Shown here: one piece after another, positions 1 through 12,064 of the stretch
Position numbering within the stretch: position 1 is the first letter of the stretch
Layout of the letters: each line of letters starts with the position of its first letter
NCBI GenBank assembly: GCA_022577435.1
Contig: JAKOON010000013.1
Span: forward strand, 347,001-411,000
Reading direction: 5' to 3'
DNA length: 64,000 nucleotides
DNA from: Embiotoca jacksoni
Taxonomy: Eukaryota > Chordata > Actinopteri > Embiotocidae
Translations under genes and position numbers: made by a program
The notes under the pieces: generated by a model
Told to the model about the DNA's origin: nothing
The model's database searches: none
What the model saw: only the letters and a program-made list of their open reading frames with translations

Positions 1-438
1 TACGTATGCATAGCGGGGGTTAGGAGATGCAACACACACACTCTAAAGTTTAACACAGTGCTGAATGTTACTCCCACTTTTTATGACCAAAACATCATTT
101 CCACCGTCTGGACTCATCTATCAAACACACTGAATGTGACCCGGCTCACCTTGACCACTTCATCTACTCTCTAACAGAGTTGCAGTGGCTTCAGGGAGGG
201 AAGAGCTGAGAGGACACCTCGTGTGACACGAGCTCACACATGGATGCACGCAAAACAGCGAATAAACAGTTCGGCTACGGCGCCGCGCCAAAAAAAAAAA
301 AAAAAAAAAAAAGAGGTTGGATCGGAGGGTTTCGGTGTTTCCTTCAACCCAGAGAGGACTTTCTCTGTCCTATCAACAGTCCACTTTGGTTTCTTTGACC
401 TCTGACTTTAACATCACAGCTCGTGCTTTCGCTAATGT

Positions 439-466
439 ACACACACACACACACACACACACACAC
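439..466. repeat. (CA)n microsatellite
   Basis: Uninterrupted CA run of about 28 bp in the intron upstream of the first visible atrnl1 exon. Confidence 0.97.
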
Positions 467-1094
467 GGGGGTTTCCCCAATCCACCCCGTCCCCATGCTA
501 ACCTGTCGCCGAGGTTACCCACGTAGATCTTCTATGACTTCTTGCAGGTTACAGAGGAGTTTAAAGGGTCGTTCCCGACCTGATCTGATCCGTGTACAGT
601 CCGTATCCATATGTGCATTAAAAATGTTGGTTCACAGTTACGCCAAAGCCAGAATGGACAAAAGGAACAATTACAGTGATTGACTTGATAATTGATAACT
701 GCTGAGATAATTACTGCACGTAGGTGATTATAAACTGTGGACAGAAAACACATTTATTCCTGCTGATAGAAGATTAGAACAAAGAGTAAAAATCAAAATG
801 GCAGTACTTATTTCAATCAGGCTTTCTATCCACTCTGTGTGAAGTAGCAGCTACAAAAGGCTCTGCTGGACCCAACATTTAAAAACATGCACAGCGGTGA
901 TACTGCTGGGTTTTTTTGGTCTGTTTTTTTTTTTTTTTTGACAGAAGAGTCAAAAAAATAAAGAGTTCAAATTAACCAGGAAAAAAATCCCAGATGGAGA
1001 CAAGATGTTGATGACTTTGTAGATGCTGCGATCTCTTTGAACAGAAACAGTTCGCCACAACACGATGTGCTCTTAAAGGTCTGAAACTGTTAAA

Positions 1095-1510
1095 TGGGGA
1101 TATATTACCCGAGAGTGCACCGACTCGCTCCCTCTCTCCCACGCATACTCAACCTGGACTCCGACAAATCCGAGCTGACGTCGGCGGGAGGCGAACGGCG
1201 ACGCCGGCGAGCACAACGCCGTCAAACGAGCGGCGTCCGCGTTGCGCTGACAGCTAACAAGAGAAGACATCACATTAGCCGGCGCGGCGCTAGCGGAAGT
1301 GTTTTTTTTATTTTTTTTGCCTGCTGCCGATGTAGCTACAGGTGTAGTGTTCATTCATGCTTAAAGAGTCCTGACACCGGCAAGTCGAGCAGCCGGCGGC
1401 GCGCCAGCACAACACCTGACAGCCAGTTAATGTCAGCGTGCAGCCGGCTCTCGTACCAGAGAGGACACGCCGCTACGAGACGCTTCGGTTTAGGGAGCGC
1501 TAACAGAGTG
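1095..1510. other. CpG-dense block
   Basis: About 400 bp with many CpGs (for example GGCGAACGGCGACGCCGGCG near 1189) between AT-rich flanks. It contains a long open frame on the plus strand whose translation resembles no family I recognise. It could be a small CpG island or distal regulatory element inside atrnl1, or part of an old repeat. No TATA box or splice donor ties it to a transcript. Confidence 0.4.
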
Positions 1511-2794
1511 AAGACGCCGCTGACATTTAGGACGCCTCTGATTCCTTTTCCTCTTCCTACTGACAGTTTATCTGCTTTGTTTCTTTCTTTCTTTCTTTTT
1601 TTATTATTTGCTTTTGCTTCCTTTCTTATTTTTGTCATGTTTTGTGTTTTCATTTGAATTGTTTTTGTAATACATGTTTTTACTTTTGCTTTTTTTTTTT
1701 ATTTTATTTTTTATGCACATTTTAGAGGTTTCTATTTCTTCTTTAAATCTTCTGAAAAGCCTTTCGAACACGCTTCCAGTGCTTCTTTCTCTTGTGAAGT
1801 TTATCGTTTTCATTATTTAAAACGTATCTATTTGTCATCTTTGATGTTGACTGGATAACTTTGGGCAGATAATTACAAGAACTTACAGGAACTTCAACGT
1901 TTTCGACGGCGTCCTGGTGTTTGTTATCTCCAGCCTTAAAGGATCTATGGAGTACCAAATGTGCCAAAATTAGAGGAAACATTATCAATCATACGTATAA
2001 ATAAGTTCATTATTATGTTTATTTTTGGAGTTTATTGCCAATTTCTTTCTTTTTATTTGAAAATTAGAATTTTTCCAAAGTTTATTTACAATTGATTAAC
2101 TGACTGATTATTTGCTCAATCGATGGATTCTTTGAGTTGTTTTTAAAATGTCACAAAATCCAGTAAAATGCAAAAAATATTGCTTCGGAAAAATAATGTT
2201 TTAAATTAAAATGACAGTAATCAAATACGTATAAAGGACCTGCAGTAAATTACTGAACTATTCCACAATATTAAGTTCAATTTTTAATTTTATGGTTTTA
2301 CATACGTATTTATTAATGTGGTGAGTTTCTCCTTCACAGCTGAAATCATATAAATAATAAATTCGAACACTTCTGAGCTCTTTACTTTTCTCTTCTTTCA
2401 GTTAATGTAGCATCACAACTTTTTGTTTCCCAAACTCATCCTTCAAAGTACATTTTCATACCGTGTGTTATTCGTCTTGTTGAAAACCATCTCGGTTTGT
2501 GAGCCAACCTTTTGGTTCTCCTGTGAGGGTCACCGTCTGCAGCTCACATTCTCCCTCTGCTCTCCCGCCGGCTGCTTTCCATAGTCAGAGATACATACTG
2601 ATGATTACTGCTCGGCGCATAATCGGCCAGAAATTTCTTCTTTTTTGTTGTTGTTGCGTAGAACAGGTGCCTCCTCCTCCCCCTCGAGCTAAATGTAGAA
2701 ACAAAACCCATTAACATGTCTGTAGTGAAGTGGAACGGGCCGGGGAGAGTGGAGGGTAGATGAAGGTGCAGCGGGCATCTTGTTGTTTCCTCAG

Positions 2795-2796
<2 letters not shown>

Positions 2797-2848
<52 letters not shown>
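2797..2848. repeat. (CA)n microsatellite
   Basis: Uninterrupted CA run of about 52 bp. Confidence 0.97.
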
Positions 2849-2850
<2 letters not shown>

Positions 2851-3004
2851 CGTGTCTCTGATACGAGTGTGTGTCTTCGTTTGTGTGTTTTTTAGTTTTA
2901 ATGCCTCGTGTCTGTGTGTTTTTCTGGTCAGTGTTTGGACGTCATGCTGATGAAGGCCTCACCGTCTGCCTTTGTTCATCTGACATTTCCTCATTAATGA
3001 AGCT

Positions 3005-3300
3005 CGCCTGCCCTCCTCCCTCCCTCCTCCCCCCTCTCCCCTCTGACTCCCCCTCCCCCCCCACACACCACCACCACCACCAGCTGTTCGCTCTCCTCCT
3101 GCGCGTCTATCCAGCTCTCTACTTTGATCTCTGCTCCACCTTCCTCCTCCTCCTCCTCTTCCTCCTTTCATCCTTTTTTCCGACCTATTCTCTTCTATCT
3201 TTCTGCTTTTTTCCTTTTTTTTTTTTTTTTTTTTTTTTTCCTATTTGTCTTCATCCCCATCACTCTTTCTTTTTCCCTTCATCCTTTTGCTTTCTTCCTA
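3005..3300. repeat. Pyrimidine-rich low-complexity block
   Basis: Plus strand is almost all C and T, with CTCC and TTCC runs, a CCACCACCACCACC stretch near 3067 and a T tract of over 20 near 3217-3239. It ends about 300 bp before the atrnl1 acceptor. Frames across it give Ser/Pro/Phe-rich peptides and are not coding. Confidence 0.85.
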
Positions 3301-3597
3301 AATCCCACATGGTTGTCAGTTTTCCCCAAAAAAAGAAAGCTTCACTTGCCATTTAAATCTGGAGTTCAGAAATTGAATCCTCTCATTCATACACGACTAC
3401 TGTGATGCCCTGGAGCAGAGCATTTTAACCTCCCAGGTGGTCCTGGTAGATCTGCTCGGTGGCCGGCTGCGCTCCAACTGCACATGAATGACAACATGTT
3501 TCTGACTTGCGACAGGGAGTCCTGACAAAAACAAAAATAAATTGAAAAAGGACGCGAGATTAAAAGATCTTTTTCTGTTTTTTCTGTCTGTCTGCAG

Positions 3598-3693
3598 CAG
3601 CTGATGAGAGAACGACAGCAGATGGCCAGTCGTCCCTTCGCCTCGGTCGCCGTGGCGCTGGAGGTGGGCGGCGACCAAGAGGAGCTGCTACAG
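3598..3693 (+). CDS. atrnl1: atrnl1 coding exon, juxtamembrane cytoplasmic segment (third from last)
   Basis: This 96-nt exon is phase 0 at both ends and encodes 32 residues beginning QLMRERQQMASRPFASV and continuing ALEVGG to EELLQ. The LRERQQMASRPFASV-ALEVG block is the conserved juxtamembrane cytoplasmic motif of attractin and attractin-like 1; ALEVG fits ATRNL1 better. The family are large type I membrane proteins with CUB, kelch, PSI and EGF-like domains outside the cell. The mammalian ATRNL1 tail has been reported to bind the melanocortin-4 receptor. The acceptor follows a strong pyrimidine tract and reads CAGCAG, so a start three bases later (3601) is possible. The donor is CAG|GTCAGA; a second possible donor lies nine bases on (GCG|GTGACG). 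Confidence 0.93.
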
Positions 3694-4456
3694 GTCAGAG
3701 CGGTGACGCAAAACATGGTGGAATAAACACAAACAAGAGAAGACACACAGAAACACACACACACAAAGGAAATCACAGCGTCGCAATGAGGACAGTCTTC
3801 ATTTACAAACTCGTGAGACTGACAGGATGTCCACCCACTGACGGGTTGGTTGCGCAACAAGTTGCTTTCACTTTGTTTCAAGAAAAGTCAAACTTAAGGC
3901 CGGACAGATATCCGTCATGTCGGATGTAATCAGACAAAGAAACCACATATTTTTAAGAACGTGAAAGAGGCTGAAGAAAATCGATAACATGGGACAGAAT
4001 CCAGTCATAATTATGTCTTTGCCTTGAAAAGAAAAGTGCACCGAGAACCTCTGAGTAACGTCTGTCGGGACTGGAAGTTAATGCAGTCACCATCCATCAG
4101 ACCGGAGGAAGGTGGAGGAGAGTTCATGAAGGCAGTTGGGCATCATTGAGGCGTCCCTCAGCGCCGTGCACGGCCGAGTCAACCATCGACCTTCGTCGGT
4201 GCAGCGAGAGCGGCGGCGTGGCTTTATCATTGTTTCCCTGATTAGCCGTCAGCAAACACAAAAGGGTCGCCGTGGTTACATGGAGTGTTCAGAACGTGAA
4301 CAATCAAACGCAGAATCCTCAAGCCGAGCGGGGAATACTCGTCGGCATCAGACAGAAAAGCTGAAGCTCAGAGCTCCTCCTGTGAGTGGAAGCAGCTCAG
4401 CCAGAAAGAGTCACGATGCAAATATGAACCCGAGCAGGAGCCAGCAGTGACGTTGA

Positions 4457-4885
4457 TTTGGAGCAGGAAGTGACCATATTTGGACGAGCTGGGGGAGGAG
4501 CCAGCGGTGGATCTGACTCGATCTGATCGGAAACCTGACGATACCACGTCCCGCCCACTGATAGCTGTAACCTGACTGCACCACAGGCCTGTCAATCAAA
4601 CAGACACGCCCCCAAAAACAGGTCTTCTTGAATCTTCTTTTCTAATGAATGAGGGATTATTTTCAGATGGACCTCCAGAAAACTAAGAAGAAGGAGTGAC
4701 TTTAGCTAACAACACCGAGATAACTGATGGACACATTTTATTCACTTTGGATTTGATGAGAGAAGTTGAATGGGAGTCTATGGAGCCGGAGGCTTTTTGG
4801 AGCCGACCTCTAGTGGCACTCGCTGGTATTGCAGCTGAAGACACTTCTGGATCAGCATCATTTTTCAGACCCCGAAACTACGTAT
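4457..4885 (+). repeat. Dispersed repeat R1, copy 1
   Basis: One of about ten copies in the window of a repeat of roughly 500 bp. It holds both the upstream half (GAAGTGACCATATTTGGACG, then the CACAGGCCTGTCAATC segment) and the downstream half (GGGATTATTTTCAGATGGAC, then AGTGGCACTCGCTGGTATTG). An open frame of about 60 codons crosses the downstream half but has no ATG at its start and recurs in every copy, so it belongs to the repeat. No terminal inverted repeats or target-site duplications were seen. The class is unknown; a SINE or a non-autonomous DNA element are both possible. Confidence 0.9.
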
Positions 4886-5103
4886 TTATTTTTTAACGAC
4901 CCAGCTAAAGAGTGACCGTGATTGATTGAGCTGATCTAAGCAAAATCATTCAAATAGTGAACATTTTTCTTTATCATGTCGGGCTTAGATTATCACTTCA
5001 ACATCTATATTTGTCCAGAGGATAAAATACATTACGCTACACGGCTAAGCTAGCTGGTGAATAAGCTTTTAAGCTGCTCAATGTGTCATTCATAGAGATC
5101 CTC

Positions 5104-5105
<2 letters not shown>

Positions 5106-5175
<70 letters not shown>
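5106..5175. repeat. (TG)n microsatellite
   Basis: Uninterrupted TG run of about 70 bp. Confidence 0.97.
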
Positions 5176-5176
<1 letters not shown>

Positions 5177-5334
5177 CATCGGGATGATTGAAAGCACGTA
5201 ACACCCGAGTGTCTCTGTGATGTCGGAGGAACCCTCGGGCTTGAGGGTTTCGCAAGAAAACAAGAGGACATGAAATCGTCTTCATGAACCTTATGCCAAG
5301 CAGACGTAGACAAACACAGCTCACCTCGTCTCAC

Positions 5335-5435
<101 letters not shown>

Positions 5436-5850
5436 TGGGGGGAGGGGGGAGGGATTGCAGCTGGTTTCAATAGGTTTTCATGCAGCTGTCCTCTGTGATC
5501 CTCCAGCCTCACCTTCATGTACCCGCCTGAAGGGCCCTCCAGGGGCAGCGTGGGCCCTCAGAGAGGCGGCCGGTCCCGCTGCTCATATCGGCTTCTTGTA
5601 CACAGACATTGCAGAGAACAAGACATGACAGAGGTACTCTAAAAAATTAAAAAATAAATAAATAAATCAGGTGTGTCCTTGTCTTAAAGGACGAGTGGCG
5701 TCACCTCTGTTGTGTGACTCAGAGTTTGGATAAACAGGAGAGGACGTCAGCTGTGGAGTGATGGCGACTGTGAGGCAGAGACATGAGGATGTGGAGACAA
5801 CCCGTCTCGGTTGTGGTTTTGTGGAGGTGTATCGGTTTGTACAGAATCTC

Positions 5851-5978
5851 ATTGGCTATACCAAGCGTCAATCATCGCCGAGGTGTCCTCCGATTGGCTG
5901 GATTTGACACCGCCACTCAAGACAGACTCTGATTGGCTATTGTAGGCTGTGGACAGGATACGGAAGCCCCTATTGGCT
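5851..5978. promoter_or_regulatory. Periodic cluster of four CCAAT (ATTGGCT) boxes
   Basis: ATTGGCT occurs at 5851, 5893, 5932 and 5972, all in the same orientation, with start spacings of 42, 39 and 40 bp. GTCAATCA occurs at about 5867 and 5988. The sequence between boxes is not repeated, so this is not a simple tandem repeat. ATTGG is the reverse of the CCAAT box bound by NF-Y. A regulatory role inside the atrnl1 intron is inference only. Confidence 0.4.
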
Positions 5979-6339
5979 CAGTGAGATGTCAATCAACCTT
6001 GCAGTGTAAAGGTGCTTCCTGACTTTACTGCAAATTATGTAGAAAATGAATAACGCCTGCTGGGAAGTTTCAAATGATGCAGCAGCGGACGGTGTGTATT
6101 ATGGATGTAATGATGTGTTTTGGACTAAACACTTGGCTGGATTGGATTCACTCTGCCTTTGCTGACTTAACCAGACCACTTGTTGTCAGATCATTGCTGG
6201 ACTGAGACTTTATAGATACCGTATATGAATACTGTTGTTGGTGGTCTGACAAAGATGTTTACTGCTCCTGCTGTAATTGTATCTGGACACGGTTCATTTC
6301 AATCCAACCACAAGAAAAGATTGATTTGACTCGAAAAAT

Positions 6340-6376
<37 letters not shown>

Positions 6377-8261
6377 CCAGTCCTGCTGGAGGGGACGTTA
6401 ACCTTGAAGTTAGTTTTCACGTGAGCTCAGTTTGCTTCATAAAGCAGCAGTCGGCTTTATGTTTGAATGTGAAGTCTGAACATATGGAGGCAACATGTTG
6501 CTGAAGGCTTCTTCACAATAATTCACAGCACCGTTCTCGTATGTCCTCGTGAACCACCAGTCTGCTTCACAGAAGACAAATGTGTCTCCAGCGGTTTGGG
6601 TCATCCTATAGTTGCAATTTGTTTAACGATAGATTATCTCATTACACGCAGAGCAGCAAAGTGGAACAAGGTAATTTGAATGACCTTGCCTGGTTGTGAC
6701 GCGTTCCAACAAATTAATAATCCTGATAGCCGCAGTGCATTATGGGAAGTGAACTCTTACACCCCCCTCGAGCCGTCTCCGTGGCCCCGCCTGCAGCCCG
6801 ATGGAGCCCAGTGACAGATGTTGCAAGAGATTTGATGCCTGCGAGAGGTCAAGTGGTCAGAATGAAAAGCAAAGAGAACAACACGAGTCATTCATCAAAC
6901 CGCGTGATGCAAACAAACATGCAGCGAGAGATTTGCTGGATATCGAACACGGCAGAGTCTTCGAATGAGACTGACATTTTGAACTTTGTGTAAAACTAAG
7001 AATAATAATATACTAACACCGTGTACCCGAGCAGAAATCCACCTAATTTGTGTAGTCGCTGTACAGAAATCTCGTACTCAGCTGACCTGCTGGAATAAGT
7101 TTCCCTTCTTTTAAGATGATCCTGATGATATACATCGATTTAAACATTCACAGTGTGAGGAAAACATTTTTCTTTTGGATCTTGAGTCTCATATTATTGT
7201 TATTTCTGCCCACTCTGCCTTCCGTTAACACAAAGTCCGCCTCCGCTCGTCTCCACTCGGTGTTCGGGGGTTTCGTCTCCTCGCACAGTTTGAGCTGAAG
7301 GTTATGGAGACGAAGGAGTATGGCGGGCGGTCTGCGCCTGATGCTTAATAATTAGTTCCAGCTTTGTTTCGACCAGGTTGGACTGTTCTTAGTTGGGTTT
7401 TTGGAAACCTCAGGAGTACCTTCCCTTATCGCTGCCTCTGCCTGGTTTCCATTCTGTTCTTGAAGGTGAGAGACAATGGGCCAGAACGCTATCTTCACAC
7501 CGAGGTTAATTACACAACATCTGGTTCATAGACGAGCATGCAGCTTAGCATAATTGTGTAATTAATGAGGGAAAGGGAAACATTTCCGTCCGGCCCTGCT
7601 ACTTTATGTCGTCCTGCTTGTCCAGAGCAGCCGAGTGCAGAGCAACAGATAGAGTCATCATCGCCCCATTTCATGGTGTTTAGACAGCGAGGAGCGCTCC
7701 GCCTGTTGTTGCCGCACTCAGGTAGTGATTCGGTGTGTATAGGAGAGGGTGGGAAAGTGTGCGTGGATAAACCGATTAAGATATAATTGCATGGAAAGAA
7801 GTGTGATGGCGGATAAACGCATCAACGGTGGCTGAGCTGTGCTTCGCATGTTTTCTTTATCTGAATTTCCATTATACACATTGTATGTTCGTTCTTCCAT
7901 CACCTTCTCAGATAGTTTGCCTTTCATGCTGTTATTTTTTTCCATTATCATCCTGTGTTATTTCAGCCCGAGCAGCAGGCTTGTCAGCGTGCATTCAGTC
8001 TAATCAGTAGGTCTGCTTGTAATCAACACGCATGTATTTAACGGGATGATTTATTGGCTGATATTTTGGCACCGACTCAAACTCAGCCGACCGTGTAATG
8101 TGAAGCTGGAGTCGAACCCGTGCGAACGGGGCATCTGAGCCCGACCTGGTGCAGTCGGGACTGCTTTGGTGCAAAGTGGAGGCCTGTTAGAGGAGGTACG
8201 GGCCCCCTTCATAACCTCTGGCTTTTTAATCTGGAAATTAATACATTTGTGAAATCATACG

Positions 8262-8465
8262 AGGTGAAATCAAAAAGTTCTGTTGTAAATCTGGCGAGTA
8301 GGGAGGTGAGGAGATGCAGTTGTGAGAAATTTGTGCCACGGCGCTGCAGTCCAGATGTTCTGCAGAAAATGTTTTCCCCTCAGACACCTCCGAAGGTCCC
8401 AGTGAAACTCGGTGTTGACAGTCTGATCCTGGGGGACGAATTCAAGGGTGCACAACCCCAATTTA
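8262..8465 (-). pseudogene. Mariner-like transposase fragment
   Basis: The minus strand reads EFVPQDQTVNTEFHWDLRR, then CLRG, a short divergent stretch and a Trp, before degrading. This resembles the catalytic-region segment of mariner-family transposases found in animal genomes (FVPQGQTVN, then LRRLRE, then LHHDNAP), but the DNAP motif is not intact. No inverted repeats or full gene are present, so it is a dead fragment. Confidence 0.5.
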
Positions 8466-10638
8466 CAAATATCAGAAGTAGCACTCAGGTTTTTATTAGG
8501 AGTTACACATCGTTGTTTAAAAAAAGAAGATAATTTACTCGTGATGGTAGCGCAAATATTTTTGACAATATTTAAATGTTGTCTACATGTCACTTATCAA
8601 CAACAGCAAGTGTGTTTTGAAAGCAGTCACAGCAATGTTAAGCATATTATTGTTAATTTTTTGGGACTGGAATTACAAAGATTAAGTCTTTGATGTCTTT
8701 GCAAAGATTTTACAAACACACTGATCACCTCCCTACAAACCTCTCCATGAAAATCATAATTTGAACTTTCCTTTCTAACATAATTTGGAAAGAAAAGTCA
8801 GTATCACGTAATTTCCAGAAAACATTGCTGACATAAATCTGTGCACACAAACTTTGTCCTTCACTGCCCACCCGGTATCTGAGTCACGATTTATGTTCTC
8901 TTCAACCGCTCCATGTTGCCATATGGGTAAATACTGCGTCTTCCACAACACCATCCCCTGAGTGTTCCTCTCGAGTTTCCTTTCAGAGGCTGCAGTCTTC
9001 AGCATCTGTGTTCAAAATAAACCACAAGTCTTTTATTCTCTCGCGTCTGCAGGAACAAACAGTTTTTTGCGATCCATCACACTGCTGTATAAACTCATGT
9101 GGACGCAGGGTGTGCTCAGACTTCCCAGGACACTTCAAGGATGAACTTAAAATGCTCTCCAGGTGGTTTTCGTTCAAAAACATATTTTCGGTCCTCTGAA
9201 GACGTGCAATTATAGGTACTCTTTCAACAAGGGCCTTCTATCATTTTTGAAATGTTCGCACGTTCAGGTGTCTGCGCTTGGTTAATGTTTTTTAATGATA
9301 GAGGCTGAGTGTCGTAGCTGGAGATGTTTTTTTTCTTTTATCCTTTAAAGACTACCAATTATACTCTTCATACAAAAGGGGAAAAAAACCCACATTGAGC
9401 ATAACTGTATCAGCGTTGTAAGAAGAAACTTTTCACAGAGCCAGGTGTCTCGGATGGGTTAATTCTACAAACTACACGTGTCACTGCTGGGAGGAGATGC
9501 ACTGGTTTGTGCAATTTGACCCAAACTCTTTTATAGTCATGGTTCTGTTTCCAGGGGGGATGAAAAACCCAAACTTCAAACTAACAAGAAAAACAGAAAC
9601 CATTTGTTGTTTTTAAAGGCGTGGCTTGGGTTAGTTGGTCGTGAGGGTGTGTGGACGTCTGTTTTTCTTGGACCAACAGAAAGCTGATCTTAAATCAGTA
9701 TATCAGTATTTTACTGTTATTTTAAGGGCGTATTAATAAGATTCACTTGCAGCGTTTGCACTCTGCTCGATCCGCGTACGGAGACACGCAGCAGCGCACA
9801 AACATGCAAAAGATTACAAATGTAACGTGAACGATTATTACTGTGAACATCAATCTGCACACGAGCAGTTTCCTCTTTCCTTCTGTAAATCCTCCATTAT
9901 AATAGCGATGTACCACGGTGGAAGCACATCTGACTGTACAGGGGAACGGGAGACGATGCTAACGTTGTGTTAGCCACCGGTTGGTTCTGTGTTCAGTTAA
10001 CTTTGTGTTTTTATTGACCGACACCGGGACCATTAATTAACCCACAAAAACAGATGCTGGAAAAAAAAGAAAAGTGTTGTCTCATAACTAGCGCCTATTT
10101 ATATCTGGGACATTGCAGTACTATATATCCATATGATTATGGGATGTCTTGCCTGCACCACCACCTAAGTACAACCCTCCTCCCCCTCCATATGTTAAAT
10201 AGCAGCCGCATCGCTGGCTCTACGGGCCTGTTTACCACCTTCCTCGGCTCCCCAACGCCGATCGCAGCTTTACAGCGTGTCATAGCTGCATTACGGAACA
10301 CAGGCGGACCATCAGCATAAATCGATGTCTCCACTGCCTCCATAAAGCACCGCCGCGACGTCGTAAAGCTGATGAGCCCGCAGCCACGAGCATCTGCACG
10401 CCTCCACCCGCATAGAGCAAGCCCCCCCCACAACTCCCCCCCCCCCCCCACTACACAGACACACACACACACACACCTCCGCCACTGATTAACGACACTC
10501 TCCCGTTTTCATAATGCCATTTAAAGCAAAAAGAATGAATCAATTTCATATTTTATGTTTTAATGTGGCGTGTTTATTCTTCAATTGCGCGGGATTTAAT
10601 ATGTCTTGAGGAAGGAGGGCTGGGTGGGACAGGGCGGA

Positions 10639-10854
10639 TGGATGGAGGGAGGGAGGGAGAGAGGGAGGGAGGGAGGGAGAGAGGGAGGGAGAGAGGAAGG
10701 GAGAGAGGGAGGGAGAGAGAGAGGGAGGGAGAGAGGGAGAGAGAGAGGGAGAGAGGGAGAGAGGGAGGGAGGGAGAGAGGAAGGGAGGGAGGGAGAGAGA
10801 GAGGGAGGGAGGGAGAGAGAGAGAGAGGGAGGGAGGGAGGGAGAGAGGGAGGGA
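10639..10854. repeat. (GGGA)n/(GAGA)n polypurine tract
   Basis: About 215 bp of almost pure G and A on the plus strand, mixing GGGA and GAGA units after two GGAT units. Open frames through it (Arg/Glu/Gly or Ser/Leu/Pro rich) are low complexity. Such mirror-symmetric polypurine DNA can form triplexes in vitro. Confidence 0.95.
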
Positions 10855-10940
10855 ATGACAGGGCAAAGAGGCAGATAAAGAATATTTATGACACCTGGGA
10901 GTAATGTGTTTGGTAGGAAAAAAATACGCAGCTAAATACT

Positions 10941-10942
<2 letters not shown>

Positions 10943-10998
<56 letters not shown>
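10943..10998. repeat. (CA)n microsatellite
   Basis: CA run of about 56 bp, 163 bp before a TG run of opposite sense. Confidence 0.97.
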
Positions 10999-10999
<1 letters not shown>

Positions 11000-11158
11000 A
11001 CTGCAAGGGGTTATCGAACAACACAAAGGCTTCTATCAGGCGGAAAATAAATGAGAAAAGGTGCATGACAAACACACACAGACACACTCATTTGCATTCA
11101 TCTTAGGACAATTGTACGTTCCTTTGGTTTGATTTGGCTTTCCACTCACCTGTGGCTC

Positions 11159-11268
<110 letters not shown>

Positions 11269-11954
11269 GCATGACCGTATGACCGTACACACACACATGC
11301 AGCTCCATTATTAACTCAATAACTCACACCTCTGTCAACACTAACGAGGCTAAAACAAACCCATTCCTCTTCATGTTCTGTTTACGCTTTTTTTTTTTTC
11401 TTCTTTTTATGATCGCGCAGATTTAGAAAAAGTGTCGGACATGATATATTTTCACCGGCTGGAGGAGGAGAAGCACCTGCAGCCGCTTCAGCTGAGCAAA
11501 CTCAGCCTCTGTTTAGCTTTTTCTTTCTCTCCGTGTCTCTCAGATATATTTCACAAATGTTTTTCCAGCCACAAATTTTACCACTTTTTGCCGTTTAAAA
11601 AAAATGATTGTAGGATGAAGAGGCAGTTATAGTGAAGTTATAACACTTGTTGACACCACCGCTGAAAACTTACTTTGCTTAAACACTCAAAGTTATTGTT
11701 TTCAGCTGTCATTGTTTTTTTTGTTTTTATTTGAACTTTTAACGACTTATGACCCTTTTTTTCTGCGCTTCTTCTTTTTCTTTTTTCTGATTTGTTTTAA
11801 ATGTCTGGCAGCTCGATGAACTTCAGGAACTTTCCAGTTGAAAATTGAACTCAGACATTAACATTAAACCGAGGCAGTCGTCACAAAAACCCAGCCGGGC
11901 CACGTCGACTGCTTTAATGACGGAAATATCCGGGTAGATGTCTGGATCTGAACC

Positions 11955-12022
11955 CCCCCTATCAACCCTCCCCCCCTATCAACCCTCCCCCCCCTCTCCC
12001 CCTCCCCCGCCCCCCCTTCCCC
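11955..12022. repeat. C-rich low-complexity stretch
   Basis: CCCTATCAACCCTCCCC-type units repeat and then run into C tracts with little other sequence. Non-coding. Confidence 0.75.
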
Positions 12023-12064
12023 AGTGGCAGACATTTAAAAGAGCACGATAAATGTCTCGTGTCT

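Larger units (their letters stand above)
1..3597 (+). other. atrnl1: atrnl1 intron (3' part) upstream of the first visible exon
   Basis: I found no exon before 3598. The stretch holds an A tract near 291-312, a CA microsatellite at 439-466, and a CpG-dense block at about 1095-1510. From 1520 to 2480 it is AT-rich with no recognised element. A second CA microsatellite lies at 2797-2848, and a pyrimidine-rich block (CTCC/TTCC runs ending in a long T tract) lies at about 3005-3300. The intron ends in a good pyrimidine tract and a CAGCAG acceptor. The preceding exon, which in this family would carry the transmembrane segment, must lie outside the window. Confidence 0.7.

Noticed and set aside
4696..4896. 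Open frame containing EITDGHILFTLDLMREVEWE, repeated at about 30255, 35739, 58232 and (minus) 21404
   Set aside because: It lies wholly inside repeat R1, begins at a GTG rather than an ATG, has different ends in each copy and matches no protein family. It is a property of the repeat.
8775..9199. Overlapping open frames of 60-80 codons on both strands
   Set aside because: No recognisable family and no splice context; consistent with chance or an unidentified repeat.
10137..10472. Minus-strand frame of 111 codons
   Set aside because: It starts in a CA/C-rich tract, has no recognised domain and no supporting promoter or splice signal.
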